A stretch of DNA of 14,917 nucleotides, taken from contig CAMYCE010000051.1 in the NCBI GenBank assembly GCA_947254205.1, positions 1 through 14,917 of the forward strand, in the 5' to 3' direction. A program made the position numbers and the translations under genes. Positions 14,363 to 14,917 of the stretch are shown here, piece after piece (within the stretch, counting starts at the first letter, position 1; every line of letters begins with the position of its first letter). The notes under the pieces were generated by a model. The model ran no database searches. It was not told the origin of the DNA and saw only the letters and a list, made by a program, of their open reading frames with translations. This stretch comes from an uncultured Prevotellaceae bacterium (GTDB lineage Bacteria; Bacteroidota; Bacteroidia; Bacteroidales; Muribaculaceae).

Positions 14363-14617
14363 CCCCCCCCTTTTTCCCTTCTGAGCCGTGTTGACCGATG
14401 GCGAGCATACGGAAAAAAGGTTGATCGCACCGACGCTAATAGCAAAGCTACGCCAATTTCGGATTTGAACAACCTTTCTGCCGACAAAGGTATTGATAAT
14501 AAAGCAGAAAAGCAAGAAAGAGTTCAAGAAGCCAGGGCAACCGCATCAAAATCTTGATTTTTTGATTCTATGGAAAGTAATAGAAATCCTTTTCTGCCAA
14601 AGCATGGTATCTTTTGT

Positions 14618-14653
14618 GCCCATTAAATCCTTCTAAATGGGCTCTTGCTTTTT
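14618..14653 (+). terminator. Terminator-like hairpin upstream of the IS
   Basis: GCCCATT (14618-14624) pairs with AATGGGC (14636-14642) across an 11-base loop, followed by TCTTGCTTTTT. It has the shape of an intrinsic plus-strand terminator, yet no intact gene precedes it, which suggests that a gene has been lost or moved. Confidence 0.5.
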
Positions 14654-14696
14654 AATGTTTTTATTAATATAAATTAACCCGATAAAATTGCCTATC

Positions 14697-14713
14697 ACAC
14701 TGATAGTCAGTGT
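14697..14713. repeat. 17-bp palindrome near the IS
   Basis: ACACTGA (14697-14703) and TCAGTGT (14707-14713) are a perfect inverted repeat around TAG, 38 bases before the transposase start codon. It could be a binding site or part of the IS end region; neither is shown. Confidence 0.4.
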
Positions 14714-14751
14714 ATTTATAGTGTATAAAACAACGTTAATTTACACTAGAT

Positions 14752-14917
14752 ATGCTTTTCCAAATATTCGATTCGATTCCAGACCACAGAGTTACGGGCA
14801 GGTGCACATATTCACATATTCACTCTCCGATCTACTCACCATTGCTCTGCTGACATTTATGTGTGGTGGTGAGGACTATGTTGACATGAGTCTGTTCGCC
14901 GAAGTCAAGGCTCGCAA
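14752..14917 (+). pseudogene. ISAs1-family transposase, N-terminal fragment with frameshift, cut by contig end
   Basis: From the ATG at 14752 the frame reads MLFQIFDSIPDHRVTGRCTY then S, and soon reaches a stop in that frame. From 14823 a second frame continues LSDLLTIALLTFMCGG (with ACC-ATT at 14838-14843) and EDYVDMSLFAEVKAR to the window end. Joined, this is the DDE_Tnp_1-associated N-terminal domain (PF13808) of ISAs1/H-repeat transposases, with the typical IPD-R, GRCTYSLSD and GGEDY blocks. The break is an exact extra copy of CATATTCA (14807-14814 and 14815-14822). Removing one copy restores a single frame. The catalytic DDE domain lies beyond the window, so I can only say that this copy as read is disrupted. 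Confidence 0.85.
14807..14822 (+). repeat. 8-bp tandem duplication inside the transposase
   Basis: CATATTCA occurs twice head-to-tail (14807-14814, 14815-14822). The unit length is not a multiple of three, and it separates two frames that encode adjacent parts of one conserved domain. Confidence 0.93.

Larger units (their letters stand above)
14371..14751. other. Gene-poor interval between tRNA-Ser and the IS, with a coding-like tail and hairpins
   Basis: No full gene is supported. From about 14388 to the TGA at 14557 one plus frame is open and gives a very charged tail (ending KAEKQERVQEARATASKS). Its only in-frame ATG lies inside the tRNA terminator, so it looks like a leftover C-terminus or chance. 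A short frame at 14570-14626 (MESNRNPFLPKHGIFCAH) stops inside the hairpin at 14618. Hairpins lie at 14618-14642 and 14697-14713, and TAGTGTA (14719-14725) is inverted as TACACTA (14742-14748) just before the transposase start. The left end of the IS should be within this interval, but I cannot fix it. Confidence 0.5.

Noticed and set aside
14101..14487. Minus-strand open frame across the tRNA
   Set aside because: Its KERDSNPRTP-type segment is simply the reverse of the tRNA-Ser T arm and anticodon arm, a familiar false prediction.
14766..14785. TTCGATTCC, resembling a tRNA T loop, near the right end
   Set aside because: No pairing acceptor or anticodon arms surround it, and it encodes the conserved FDSIPD segment of the transposase.
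1..14917. CRISPR array, toxin-antitoxin pair, phage defence or biosynthetic cluster
   Set aside because: No regularly spaced repeats were seen, and no gene pairs with such features; all substantial genes belong to known housekeeping or envelope families.

Overview
The window looks like about 14.9 kb of chromosome from an uncultured Bacteroidota member, most likely order Bacteroidales. Three things point there. Nearly every intergenic space holds a Bacteroidota-type -7 box (TAnnTTTG) instead of an E. coli-like -10. Start codons lie in A-rich leaders without Shine-Dalgarno sequences. The protein families also fit: a short Wza-like lipoprotein with a C-terminal membrane helix, a DUF5672 glycosyltransferase and a class I-type Hcp. 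Most of it reads as ordinary core genome. Both ends are assembly edges: the left end starts with 16 bases of Nextera/Tn5 adapter, and the right end runs out inside an insertion sequence.

Layout. Positions 17-1369 (minus strand) hold a tight operon of two single-domain chromate-type transporters followed by the start of folC. A divergent promoter region leads into a four-gene plus-strand cluster (1499-6314): a BamA/TamA-like outer membrane barrel, an EptA-type phosphoethanolamine transferase, a GT4 glycosyltransferase and a DUF5672 glycosyltransferase. The overlaps and short gaps suggest one transcript devoted to the outer membrane and lipopolysaccharide or other surface glycans. Convergent to it on the minus strand is hcp (hybrid cluster protein, nitrosative stress), preceded by a 14-bp-stem terminator and clpB (disaggregase). 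A 326-base gene-free stretch carries the clpB promoter, a dispersed-looking palindrome and a terminator. Then comes a Wza-like polysaccharide export lipoprotein (minus), with no Wzc partner beside it, which shares a divergent promoter region with a uracil-DNA-glycosylase-like gene (plus).

The plus strand continues with dedA (GTG start), rpe (ribulose-phosphate 3-epimerase) and tRNA-Ser(CGA), the last with a full consensus promoter and a strong terminator. After the tRNA the character changes: a C8 run, an unrecognised coding-like tail, several hairpins, and finally the N-terminus of an ISAs1-family transposase. That transposase is put out of frame by an exact 8-bp tandem duplication.

I found no convincing new multi-gene system. 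The points most worth a second look are the 8-bp duplication in the transposase, the palindrome in the hcp promoter, the repeats over the clpB -33 region, the palindrome at 10989-11016, the unpaired wza-like gene, and the rpe terminator folded around the tRNA promoter.
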